Below the pieces are notes generated by a model, which was not told the origin of the DNA, did not search any database, and saw only the letters and a list, made by a program, of their open reading frames with translations. From Ruminococcaceae bacterium UBA4306 (lineage in GTDB: Bacteria; Bacillota; Clostridia; Oscillospirales; Acutalibacteraceae): a stretch of 10,789 nt of DNA. The number at the start of each line of letters is the position of its first letter. The stretch's first letter is position 1. Where the stretch lies: NCBI GenBank assembly GCA_002394725.1, contig DGUQ01000024.1:1-10789 (forward strand), in the 5' to 3' direction. Positions 1 through 6,778 of this stretch are shown in pieces. The position numbers and the translations under genes are program-made.

Positions 1-2440
1 GTCAGCTTTGTCCAGCCGCGGCTGCCGTAGTAATACACGCGGTATTTTTCCGCTCCGGGGGAATGTCGCCACATGATCTTGATCCCGTCCTTGGTATAAT
101 CAGGCTCATACAGATGCGGCATATCGTTATACGGGCACGAAACGCCGCGGTGATTATAATCCGAGGTAAAGCTGCTGCCGCTCGCCGTAATACAGCGCAC
201 GGTGTAGCGGTAGGTGTAGCCCGACGCGACGTCGTCATCGATCACCGAGCTGCCTGTCGTTTCGGTCAGCTTTGTCCAACCGCCGCTGCCGTAGTAATAC
301 ACGCGGTATTTAGCGGCGCCTGCGGAGGGCGTCCAGCTGATCTTGATGCTGTTGTGATAGCACTCGGCACTGAGATTCTTCGGCGCGGCGATATAGTGGA
401 GCGACTTGCCCGTGCGGTCAAAGGTCGACTCAAACTGTGTGCCCGTGTCGTTGATACAGCGCACGGTATAGGTGTAGTTCCTGCCCGACTCGGCAGCGGT
501 ATGCACAAATGAATTCGTGACCGATTCACCCGCCTTGATCCAGTCGCTGCCGCTCTTGTAATAGACGCGGTATTTGGAAGCGCCGTAGGATTCGCTCCAT
601 TTGATCTCCACGCCGTCGGGACCGCCCTTGACACTCGTCAGACGCGGCATCTGGACATATTTGATGCTTCTGCCTGTATAAAAATCGGAGGTAAACTCGG
701 TCGCCTCTTTGTTCAGACAGCGCACCGTGTAGGAGTAGGTATAGCCCGAGCTGATATCATCATCCTCAAAGGAGGTCGCTTTGGTATCGGTGAGCTTTGT
801 CCAGCCGTTCGCGCCGCGATAATACACGCGGTACAATTCGGCGCCGTTCACCGCGTCCCAGCGGATGGTGATGCTCTTGTCATTGCGTACGAGCTTGAAG
901 TCGGGAGCGGCGATAAAGGTTTTGGAAACGCCCGGTCTGGCCCAGCTCATAAACGCGTTGCCCTCGTTATTGACGCAGCGCACGGTGTAGGTGTAGGTCG
1001 TGCCAGAGGCTACGTCGGTATCGACGTAGGAGGTCTCGGCGGTGTCGATCATCCTCGTCCAGCCGTTTCTGCCCCGATAATACACGCGGTATTTCTGCGC
1101 GCCGCCGACGGCGTTCCAGCTGATCCGGACGCCATCCTCGGTGTTGGTCAGCAAGGTGATCAAAGGCGCTGTATAAAATCTGACGCTTTTGCCCGGGAGG
1201 TATTCGCTGGTGAATTCGGTACCTGCCGCGTTGATACAGCGCACGGTGTAGGTGTAGTTCTTGCCGGATTCGACGTCCGTATCCAGATAGGAGGTCTCGG
1301 CGGTATCCACCATCCTCGTCCAGCCGCGGCTGCCGTAATAATATACGCGGTATTTTTCCGCTCCGCTGACAGCCGGCCATGAGATCACAACGCCGTCCGT
1401 GCCGTTGCTGACAGAGAAATCGGGAGCGCTCATATAGGAGCCCGAAATACCCTCACCGTAATAGGAGCTGATATACTCGCCTGCCGCGTTCAAACAGCGC
1501 ACGGTATAGAGGACGGATTCGCCCGAGCTGACCTTCTTATCCAGATAATAGGTGTCATAGGTGTCCGCCAGACGCGCCCATACGCCGTTCGTTTTCTTAT
1601 AAAAAACACGGTATTTATCGGCGCCGGCAGACGCCTGCCACGTGACGCGGATGCCGTCAACATTACCGACGGCGGACACCAGTACAGGCGCCGCGATATA
1701 TCTGACGCTCTTGCCCGTTGTGTCACAATAGCTCGTGTACCGCTCACCGTCCGCGGTGATACAGCGCACGGTATAGGTGTAGGAATTGCCGGAGCGCACA
1801 TCGGTATCCAGCAGATAATTGTCCTTTGTCACCGCCATACGCTTCCACGTGCCGTTGCTGCGGTAAAAGACACGGTAGCCCTCCGCGCCCGGGATCGCGT
1901 TCCATCTCAGCATCACACCGCCTGCCGCGTTTTCCGCTTTCAGCGAAGGGGTTTTCAGATAGGCATGGGTAAGACCGGTCTGATCAAAAGAATCATACAG
2001 ATACGCGCCGGAGGCGGTCATCTCTCTGACGGTGTAGCGGTACTTTTTGCCGTAGGATACATTCTTGTCCAGATAGGTGCTGTCGGAGGTGACGGCGACC
2101 TGCTTCCAGCTGTTGTTCTCCATACGCAGTACGGCGAACTTGCTCACGCCCGACTCCTTGTTCCAGTAAATGCGGATACCGTCGGACGTCGTCTGCGCGT
2201 CACTGACCACGGCAGGCGCATGGTGGGTCACCGATTTGGTGCAGGTGGTGGTCACGACATTGCCCCCCACGTTCACGCCGTACAGACGGTATTGATAGGT
2301 AACGCCCGACGTGACCGCGCTGTCGATACAATACAGATCGGACGTTTCCGTCAGCTTCTGCCAGCCGCGACCGTCGCTGTACCACCTGTCGACGCGGTAG
2401 CGGCTGACGCCGCTGATCGCTTTCCATTTTATGTGAATGC
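1..2440 (-). repeat. Tandem Fn3-domain coding repeats, period 255-267 nt
   Basis: The codon for the conserved GW tryptophan recurs in frame at plus-strand positions 12, 276, 540, 801, 1059, 1320, 1578, 1845, 2106 and 2361. Spacings are 264, 264, 261, 258, 261, 258, 267, 261 and 255 nt, all multiples of three. The repeats are diverged and vary in length near the N-terminus. They become more alike towards the left, suggesting newer duplications distal to the start. Confidence 0.85.
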
Positions 2441-2615
2441 CTTCGCTCGATGATTGCAGCGAAGTGATCACGGGAACGCCGGCGCCGGTCTGTACTGCCG
2501 CCGCGTCACCGTTGTCATCCGTCAGCTCAACGGCAAAGACCGCTGAGCTCATCAAAGAGAACAGCAACAGCACCGCGAGCGTCATGGAAACGAATCTTTT
2601 CAATCTACTTCGCAT
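1..2615 (-). CDS. Secreted multidomain fibronectin type III repeat protein (partial, 3' end outside window)
   Basis: The frame is open from the ATG at 2615 to the left edge, giving 871 codons with no stop found. The start is supported by AGGTG about 7 nt upstream and by a clear signal peptide: basic MRSRLKRF, a hydrophobic core, and an AVFA cleavage site near residue 28. The rest is a tandem array of Fn3-like domains. Each has a core 'SW-N' tryptophan, a 'YRVYY..S.GWT' strand, and 'TSY-D--V-SG--YTYTVRC'. The GW tryptophans fall at about residues 85, 170, 257, 346, 432, 519, 605, 692, 780 and 868, so nine domains are complete and a tenth is cut by the window edge. No catalytic domain is visible; one may lie in the missing C-terminus, as may a dockerin or wall anchor. 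The role is inferred as an extracellular adhesive or spacer protein. It is paralogous to the protein at 4567-6687. Fn3 assignment is confident; function is unknown. Confidence 0.88.
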   Translation of the reverse strand, partial: MRSRLKRFVSMTLAVLLLFSLMSSAVFAVELTDDNGDAAAVQTGAGVPVITSLQSSSEGIHIKWKAISGVSRYRVDRWYSDGRGWQKLTETSDLYCIDSAVTSGVTYQYRLYGVNVGGNVVTTTCTKSVTHHAPAVVSDAQTTSDGIRIYWNKESGVSKFAVLRMENNSWKQVAVTSDSTYLDKNVSYGKKYRYTVREMTASGAYLYDSFDQTGLTHAYLKTPSLKAENAAGGVMLRWNAIPGAEGYRVFYRSNGTWKRMAVTKDNYLLDTDVRSGNSYTYTVRCITADGERYTSYCDTTGKSVRYIAAPVLVSAVGNVDGIRVTWQASAGADKYRVFYKKTNGVWARLADTYDTYYLDKKVSSGESVLYTVRCLNAAGEYISSYYGEGISGSYMSAPDFSVSNGTDGVVISWPAVSGAEKYRVYYYGSRGWTRMVDTAETSYLDTDVESGKNYTYTVRCINAAGTEFTSEYLPGKSVRFYTAPLITLLTNTEDGVRISWNAVGGAQKYRVYYRGRNGWTRMIDTAETSYVDTDVASGTTYTYTVRCVNNEGNAFMSWARPGVSKTFIAAPDFKLVRNDKSITIRWDAVNGAELYRVYYRGANGWTKLTDTKATSFEDDDISSGYTYSYTVRCLNKEATEFTSDFYTGRSIKYVQMPRLTSVKGGPDGVEIKWSESYGASKYRVYYKSGSDWIKAGESVTNSFVHTAAESGRNYTYTVRCINDTGTQFESTFDRTGKSLHYIAAPKNLSAECYHNSIKISWTPSAGAAKYRVYYYGSGGWTKLTETTGSSVIDDDVASGYTYRYTVRCITASGSSFTSDYNHRGVSCPYNDMPHLYEPDYTKDGIKIMWRHSPGAEKYRVYYYGSRGWTKL

Positions 2616-2649
2616 ATAATCACCTGCTTTCTTCCATCATTTATCACAT

Positions 2650-2809
2650 GATACTAATATTCAATAAAAACTCGACATTCTTAACGGTCTGATTTCCGCA
2701 ATACTTCGTTGAACTCCTTGCCATACGTCAGTATGCCTGCGTCGTTCGCCTCGTCTTGCGAAAATCATCCTCGTTAATAATTTGTCTACTTTTTATTGAA
2801 GATTAGTAT
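2650..2809. repeat. 160-bp foldback (MITE-like) element with 20-bp terminal inverted repeats
   Basis: The left end ATACTAATATTCAATAAAAA (2650-2669) matches the reverse complement of the right end (2790-2809) at 19 of 20 positions. The homology continues inward with small gaps: GACA, TTAACG, TGATTT-CGCAA-AC and GAAC are shared by both arms. The arms meet at a central CATAC-GTCA-GTATG hairpin (2722-2735). The whole element is therefore one long imperfect palindrome with no ORF, as expected of a non-autonomous foldback/MITE. No clear target-site duplication is visible. It lies in the predicted 5' leader of the leftward Fn3 gene, so it would be transcribed as a long hairpin. A regulatory leader structure is the alternative reading. 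Confidence 0.68.
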
Positions 2810-2812
2810 GAC

Positions 2813-2826
2813 GTAGATTTATCTAC
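2813..2826. promoter_or_regulatory. Palindrome at the predicted transcription start (possible operator)
   Basis: GTAGATTTATCTAC is a 6-bp inverted repeat with a 2-nt centre. It covers the predicted +1 of the leftward promoter (about 2824), a position where a bound dimeric regulator would block transcription. In the transcript it could instead form a small 5'-terminal hairpin. No regulator is identified. Confidence 0.35.
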
Positions 2827-2830
2827 TATA

Positions 2831-2859
2831 ATTATAATTCTAAAAAAGCAATATGTCAA
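2831..2859 (-). promoter_or_regulatory. Consensus sigma-A promoter for the leftward Fn3 gene
   Basis: On the minus strand, TTGACA (2859-2854) is followed by a 17-nt spacer and TATAAT (2836-2831), a perfect match to the housekeeping consensus in both boxes and spacing. Transcription should start near 2824, leaving a leader of about 209 nt before the ATG at 2615. That leader contains the foldback element. Confidence 0.75.
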
Positions 2860-2873
2860 CAACAAGGAAATTA

Positions 2874-2900
2874 CATATTTGCAATATTCTGCCAAATATG
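2874..2900. promoter_or_regulatory. Inverted repeat CATATTTG-N11-CAAATATG overlapping the rightward promoter
   Basis: A perfect 8-bp inverted repeat with an 11-nt spacer covers the -35 box and most of the spacer of the rightward promoter. Its centre-to-centre distance of 19 bp is near two helical turns, which would suit a dimeric DNA-binding protein. The region is AT-rich, so chance is possible. Confidence 0.3.
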
Positions 2901-2907
2901 GTAGAAT
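2879..2907 (+). promoter_or_regulatory. Sigma-A promoter for the DUF3783 gene
   Basis: TTGCAA (2879-2884), a 17-nt spacer and TAGAAT (2902-2907), with an extended -10 TGG just upstream. The predicted start near 2914 gives a leader of about 53 nt. It is back to back with the leftward promoter, the two -35 boxes being 19 nt apart. Confidence 0.55.
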
Positions 2908-2966
2908 ATCGGTAACATCCATTACAACAAGATCACGGGATCGATCCCACAGAGGGAGGTAAGGCG

Positions 2967-3344
2967 ATGAGCACCATACTGATCTATAATCTTCCGCCCG
3001 AAAAAGACGCGAAAGTGAAAATGCTGTGCCGCAAATTCGGCTTTGATTCTCGCACTGTCGAGAAGTCCGAATACGGCTATACCCTCGGCTTCCTTCTCGG
3101 ATCGTCGCAGGATAAAGCCGTCAGGGACAATGAGGATTTTGACGAGGAGATGCTTTATATCGCAGACCTTCGCGGCGGCATGCTCAACCTGTTTCTCGAT
3201 CAGCTCCGCCGCAAAAAGCTGAGTGTTCCGCTCAAGGCGATCCAAACCGACATGAACGTCGGCTTCAGCTCAACCGAGCTGTATCACGAGCTTTGCGCCG
3301 AACGCAAGGCGATCGCAAGGGGAGCTACACAGCATCAAGGGTAA
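2967..3344 (+). CDS. DUF3783 domain-containing protein
   Basis: A 125-residue cytoplasmic protein with no signal peptide or membrane segment. The start is supported by GGGAGGT at 2954-2960. It resembles the DUF3783 family of small Bacillota proteins: an N-terminal beta strand (ILIYNLPP), a leucine-rich 'TLGFLLG' segment, an acidic 'DFDEEMLYIADL' stretch, and a C-terminal 'PLKAIQTDMN' followed by a short 'ELYHEL--ER' helix. The family has no established function. The gene is divergent from the Fn3 gene and bracketed by two foldback elements (2650-2809 and 3350-3435). The gap of 122 nt to the lipoprotein gene includes the second element, so co-transcription is uncertain. Family assignment is from remembered motifs, not a profile search. 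Confidence 0.72.
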   Translation: MSTILIYNLPPEKDAKVKMLCRKFGFDSRTVEKSEYGYTLGFLLGSSQDKAVRDNEDFDEEMLYIADLRGGMLNLFLDQLRRKKLSVPLKAIQTDMNVGFSSTELYHELCAERKAIARGATQHQG

Positions 3345-3349
3345 GAATC

Positions 3350-3435
3350 ATACTAATTACTGATAAAACGCTTTAACAAGATATTAGCGGAAATATACGC
3401 AATAGATGGTAAAGGGTTTAATCAAAAATTAGTAT
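3350..3435. repeat. 86-bp foldback element sharing termini with the 2650-2809 element
   Basis: The left arm starts ATACTAATTACTGATAAAAC (3350-3369); the reverse complement of the right arm starts ATACTAATTTTTGATTAAAC. About 24 of the first 29 positions match. The centre also folds (GCG at 3387-3389 against CGC at 3398-3400), so the element is palindromic throughout. The outermost eight bases, ATACTAAT, are the same as in the 160-bp element, suggesting one family of non-autonomous elements. It starts six bases after the DUF3783 stop codon and might also act as a weak transcription-end hairpin, although it has no good T-tract. Confidence 0.52.
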
Positions 3436-3466
3436 TTTCCATGCGGAATACTTTACGGAGGTTCAC

Positions 3467-4384
3467 ATGAAACGCTTTATCCTATTGTTATTGGGCTGTT
3501 TGACAGCCTGTATCATCCTATCGGGCTGCCACGACAAGCTCAAGCTCGATCAAACGCGACTGGAGATGACCGTGGGCGACAGTGTGGAGCTGTCCGCCGG
3601 AAAAGCGACCAGAGTCAGCTGGGAAAGCAGTGATGACGCGGTCGCCACCGTGAGCGGCGGTACCGTCAACGCGAAGGCGGCAGGCACGGCTGTCATCACC
3701 GCGTCAATCGAAAACGGAGAGAGCGCCTCCTGCAACGTCACGGTATCCGACAAGCTGATCACCGAGATCACGCTGAGCGCGACCGGCGCCCGTATCGAGG
3801 TCGGCAAGACGATCCAGCTCGCGGCGACCTATCACCCTGCCGACGCGTCCCATGTGGCGCTGAGCTGGGAGAGCAGTGACAGTAATATCGCCTCTGTCAA
3901 TGAAGAGGGCTATGTCACGGGCGTCTATGAGGGCGTCGCGACGATCACCTGCAAGAGCGATAACGGTATCACGGCTTCCTGCACCGTCAACGTCGGCAGT
4001 GCCGCACAGCCCACCGCCGCACCAACGCAGCCGTCCACCGCGCTCAAGCCGACAGAAGTCGTCAAGCCCTCCGCGCCGAATAGCACCGAGCCGTCCGCGG
4101 ACAAACCTTCCTCCGGCGGCGAGCTGTTCCCCGATTCCTCCATCCGCTATCTGTCGAATGACGAGATCGCGGCAAAGGTATACGGCATGAGCGGCACGCC
4201 TCTGGCAGGCAGCTTCGGACAGGACGCCGTCAACGAGATCTACGCGCGGCACGGATATATTTTTCGCAGTCCGTCGATCCGCGCCTACTACGAGGCGCAG
4301 TCATGGTATCATCCGGATCCGAGCTATGACGGCTCCTTGAACGGAATCGAACAATACAACATCGGTTTGTTGAGCAAATACTGA
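3467..4384 (+). CDS. Lipoprotein with two Big_2 Ig-like domains and a C-terminal YARHG domain
   Basis: A 305-residue exported protein. The N-terminus is a lipoprotein signal with lipobox LSGC, predicting lipidation at Cys21 and anchoring to the outer face of the membrane. Two bacterial Ig-like (Big_2) domains follow, at about residues 24-95 and 97-176, with 'VSWESSDDAVATV' and 'LSWESSDSNIASV' cores and 'GTAVITA'/'GVATITC' strands. A low-complexity Pro/Thr/Ser linker covers about 177-217. The C-terminal domain, about 225-305, carries 'EIYARHG' (YARHG at 259-263) and 'YYEAQSWY', the hallmark of the YARHG family of extracellular domains, whose function is not well known. GGAGG at 3457-3461 supports the start. 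A terminator follows, so the gene ends its own transcript. The linker and Ig-like stalk suggest the YARHG domain is held away from the membrane. Confidence 0.86.
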   Translation: MKRFILLLLGCLTACIILSGCHDKLKLDQTRLEMTVGDSVELSAGKATRVSWESSDDAVATVSGGTVNAKAAGTAVITASIENGESASCNVTVSDKLITEITLSATGARIEVGKTIQLAATYHPADASHVALSWESSDSNIASVNEEGYVTGVYEGVATITCKSDNGITASCTVNVGSAAQPTAAPTQPSTALKPTEVVKPSAPNSTEPSADKPSSGGELFPDSSIRYLSNDEIAAKVYGMSGTPLAGSFGQDAVNEIYARHGYIFRSPSIRAYYEAQSWYHPDPSYDGSLNGIEQYNIGLLSKY

Positions 4385-4401
4385 TACATAACGATACAAA
4401 G

Positions 4402-4430
4402 GCATGATCGTAAACCCGGTCATGCTTTTT
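4402..4430 (+). terminator. Rho-independent terminator after the lipoprotein gene
   Basis: GCATGATCG (4402-4410) pairs with CGGTCATGC (4417-4425), a 9-bp stem with one G-U pair and a 6-nt loop, followed by TTTTT. It lies 17 nt after the stop codon. Confidence 0.75.
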
Positions 4431-4504
4431 ATTGCTACTTAGTATAATGTATGTCCGTTTTCTATTTGTGAATCAGTATTTAATAAAATGTTAATACATT
4501 CATC

Positions 4505-4533
4505 TTGTAATTGGTTTTTCGATAGTATATAAT
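4505..4533 (+). promoter_or_regulatory. Sigma-A promoter for the cohesin-like/Fn3 gene
   Basis: TTGTAA (4505-4510), a 17-nt spacer and TATAAT (4528-4533). The start of transcription would be near 4540, giving a short leader of about 27 nt with AGGAGG at 4555-4560. Together with the terminator at 4402-4430 this makes the gene its own transcription unit. Confidence 0.6.
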
Positions 4534-4566
4534 ATAAGTTAATATGACTCGGATAGGAGGAATTTG

Positions 4567-6687
4567 ATGAAAAATAGAATCGTCAGTATCATTCTGGCGC
4601 TTGCTCTCATCCTGTCGGTCTGCTCACTGGGCTGTATCGGCGCGTCTGCCGCGGATGACGTTGCCACGATCACGGTCGGCGGCAAGACCATCACCGCCAG
4701 GGTGGGCGATTACATCGAATACAGCATCGCGCTGCGCTACACAGGCAGCAAACTGGAGACGGCGCAGATCGAGCTGCCCGTTGATTTCTCGATCATGAGC
4801 GGCTACACCACGAATGAGATCGCGACCCATCTCGATCGCATCGCGCCTACCACCAAGACCTCGTCGGTGGTCGATCGCTTTGACCGACCCAACACCTTCG
4901 GGATGACGGGCTATGTGATGAACTTCGCGAATGTGAAGGGCTTTTCCTTCAACTCCGAAAAGACTGTGATGAAGCTGATCTTCGGCGTGGAAAAAGCAGG
5001 CTCCTACAGCCTTGCCGCAAAGGTCAGATATGTGTACGATATCAACGACACCATCATCGTCGACAAAAACTATAATAATAGAGATAACCGATTCAGCTAC
5101 ACGGAATCGGTCGAGGAAGCTGTGCTGGAAACCCCTCAGCCGAAGGTCGCGACCTACGCGGGCGGCATGAGGATCTCGTGGGATCCCGTTCCGGGCGCCC
5201 ATCTCTACCGCGTCTATGTCAAAACCGCGGACAAGGGCTGGGTCCGGATCGCGGAAACAGGCGACACCTCCTACATCGACCCAAAAGTTGTATCCGGCAA
5301 GAGCTATACCTACACGGTGCGGTGTGTCTCCTCCGACGGCTCGCATTTTATCAGCGACTATGACAGGAACGGCAAATCAGCAGTATATTACACTGCTCCC
5401 GTCCTGCGGCTGTCACACGCGGCGGACGCCGTCAAGATCGCGTGGGACGCCGTGGCAGGCGTGTCCAAATACCGCGTCTACTACAAAAGCGACAACGGCT
5501 GGACAAGGCTCACCGATACCTCGGGTACCTCAGCGACCGATGATAACGTTATCTCCGGCAAAAGCTACACCTATACCATCCGCACGATGGACGCAAACGG
5601 CAAACATCTGAGTTGGTATTATCCCGACGGCTTCTCCATTACCTATCTGTCCGCACCCACCTTCACCCTGTCCAACGCGGCAGACGGTGTAAATATCAGC
5701 TGGAACAAGGTCAACGGCGCCGTCAACTACCGCGTATACTACTACGGCAGCCGCGGCTGGACTAAGCTCACCGAAACCACCAACACCTCCTTCATCGATA
5801 CCGACGTCAGCTCCAACCATACCTACACCTACACCGTGCGCTGCATCAACGCGGACGGCACCGCTTTCACCAGCTACCACCGTCCGGGCAAGAGCATCAA
5901 ATATTATGCCGCGCCTAAGCTCACTCTCTCCAATGAAGAGGATGGCGTTCGGATCAAGTGGAACACGATCGCAGGCGCGTCCAAATACCGCGTCTATTAC
6001 AAAGGAAGCAACGGATGGACAAGGCTCACCGACACCGCCGGCACCTCCGTGCTTGACGACCGTGTTGCCTCCGGCACTCCCTATACCTACACCATCCGCG
6101 CGATGGACAGCAACAACAATCACCTGAGCTGGTATTATGCCGACGGCTTCAGCATCCAGTTTATCCGCGCGCCTGAGTTCAGTGTATCGAACGAGGCTGA
6201 CGGTGTGAAGATCAGCTGGAGCAAGGTCAACGGCGCGAAAAAATACCGCATCTTCTACTACGGCTCCAGGGGATGGACAAGGATGGTCGATACAGCGGAC
6301 ACCTCCTACATCGACAAGGACGTCCGTTCCAATCACAACTACACCTACACTGTTCGCTGTATCACGGAGGACGGCTCCGCGTATACCAGCGACTTCCGTT
6401 CCGGCAAGAGCGCCAAATATGTCGAAGCCCCCAAGCTGACGCTGACGAGCACCTCAAAAGGCGTGTCGATCAAATGGAATGCCGTCGCGGGCGCGTCCAA
6501 ATACCGCGTCTACTACAAGGGCAGCAACGGCTGGACAAAGCTCACCGATTCCACCGGCACCTCTTATGTCGATACCGACGTCAGAGACGGAAAGCCCTAC
6601 ACCTACACCATCCGCGCGATGGACAGTAACAACAATCACCTGAGCTGGTATTATACCGAAGGCTTTACCATCACCTATCACAAATAA
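4567..6687 (+). CDS. Secreted protein with cohesin-like N-terminal domain and six Fn3 domains
   Basis: A 706-residue exported protein. The ATG at 4567 is preferred to the adjacent TTG at 4564 because AGGAGG (4555-4560) then sits 6 nt upstream. The signal peptide has a hydrophobic core and a probable ASA cleavage site near residue 28. Residues of about 33-185 form a beta-rich domain with 'VGDYIEYSIAL', 'VKGFSFNSEKTVMKLIFGVEKAGSYSL' and a final beta strand. This pattern recalls cohesin or cohesin-like folds, but the match is by eye and only moderate. Six Fn3-like domains follow, with conserved GW tryptophans at about residues 225, 312, 398, 484, 570 and 656. The protein ends directly after the sixth domain, without a dockerin, sortase motif or S-layer domain. 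It is paralogous to the leftward Fn3 protein at 1-2615. Role inferred: surface or matrix structural protein, possibly binding a dockerin or carbohydrate through its first domain. Confidence 0.85.
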   Translation: MKNRIVSIILALALILSVCSLGCIGASAADDVATITVGGKTITARVGDYIEYSIALRYTGSKLETAQIELPVDFSIMSGYTTNEIATHLDRIAPTTKTSSVVDRFDRPNTFGMTGYVMNFANVKGFSFNSEKTVMKLIFGVEKAGSYSLAAKVRYVYDINDTIIVDKNYNNRDNRFSYTESVEEAVLETPQPKVATYAGGMRISWDPVPGAHLYRVYVKTADKGWVRIAETGDTSYIDPKVVSGKSYTYTVRCVSSDGSHFISDYDRNGKSAVYYTAPVLRLSHAADAVKIAWDAVAGVSKYRVYYKSDNGWTRLTDTSGTSATDDNVISGKSYTYTIRTMDANGKHLSWYYPDGFSITYLSAPTFTLSNAADGVNISWNKVNGAVNYRVYYYGSRGWTKLTETTNTSFIDTDVSSNHTYTYTVRCINADGTAFTSYHRPGKSIKYYAAPKLTLSNEEDGVRIKWNTIAGASKYRVYYKGSNGWTRLTDTAGTSVLDDRVASGTPYTYTIRAMDSNNNHLSWYYADGFSIQFIRAPEFSVSNEADGVKISWSKVNGAKKYRIFYYGSRGWTRMVDTADTSYIDKDVRSNHNYTYTVRCITEDGSAYTSDFRSGKSAKYVEAPKLTLTSTSKGVSIKWNAVAGASKYRVYYKGSNGWTKLTDSTGTSYVDTDVRDGKPYTYTIRAMDSNNNHLSWYYTEGFTITYHK
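5140..6684 (+). repeat. A-B-A-B-A-B array of Fn3 domains, exact 258-nt period
   Basis: The GW tryptophan codons lie at 5239, 5500, 5758, 6016, 6274 and 6532, giving spacings of 261, 258, 258, 258 and 258 nt. Domains 1, 3 and 5 (type A) end with 'YTYTVRC' and a basic 'GKSAKY'-like tail. Domains 2, 4 and 6 (type B) carry 'YTYTIR-MD' and 'HLSWYY--GF'. The array therefore reads as three copies of a two-domain unit of about 516 nt. Confidence 0.82.
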
Positions 6688-6698
6688 GCTATAGGAAA

Positions 6699-6735
6699 AA
6701 GCACTTCCGATCGATCTCGGAAGTGCTTCTTTTTT
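6699..6735. terminator. Strong, probably bidirectional rho-independent terminator
   Basis: A perfect 12-bp stem (6699-6710 with 6717-6728; core GCACTTCCGA/TCGGAAGTGC) has a 6-nt loop. It is followed on the plus strand by a T-rich run to 6735. The A-run at 6696-6700 gives a T-run on the minus strand. It lies between the convergent Fn3 gene (ends 6687) and the YgjP-like gene (ends 6779) and can serve both. Confidence 0.88.
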
Positions 6736-6778
6736 ATATCGGTCAGGGTGACGGGAGTCATCAAGGAATCTCATCGAA

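Noticed and set aside
1..2440. Regular repeats suggesting a CRISPR array
   Set aside because: The period is about 260 nt, in frame and protein-coding; there are no short direct repeats with unique spacers.
4446..4500. AATGTAT and ATACATT inverted repeat as a third foldback element
   Set aside because: Only 7 bp in an AT-rich gap, with no extended arm homology and without the ATACTAAT ends.
4564..4566. TTG as start codon of the cohesin-like/Fn3 gene
   Set aside because: The adjacent ATG at 4567 has better spacing from AGGAGG and is the stronger codon.
4624..6336. Minus-strand ORFs of 240 and 268 codons opposite the second Fn3 array
   Set aside because: They mirror the repeats of the clearly coding plus strand and have no independent start signals or domains.
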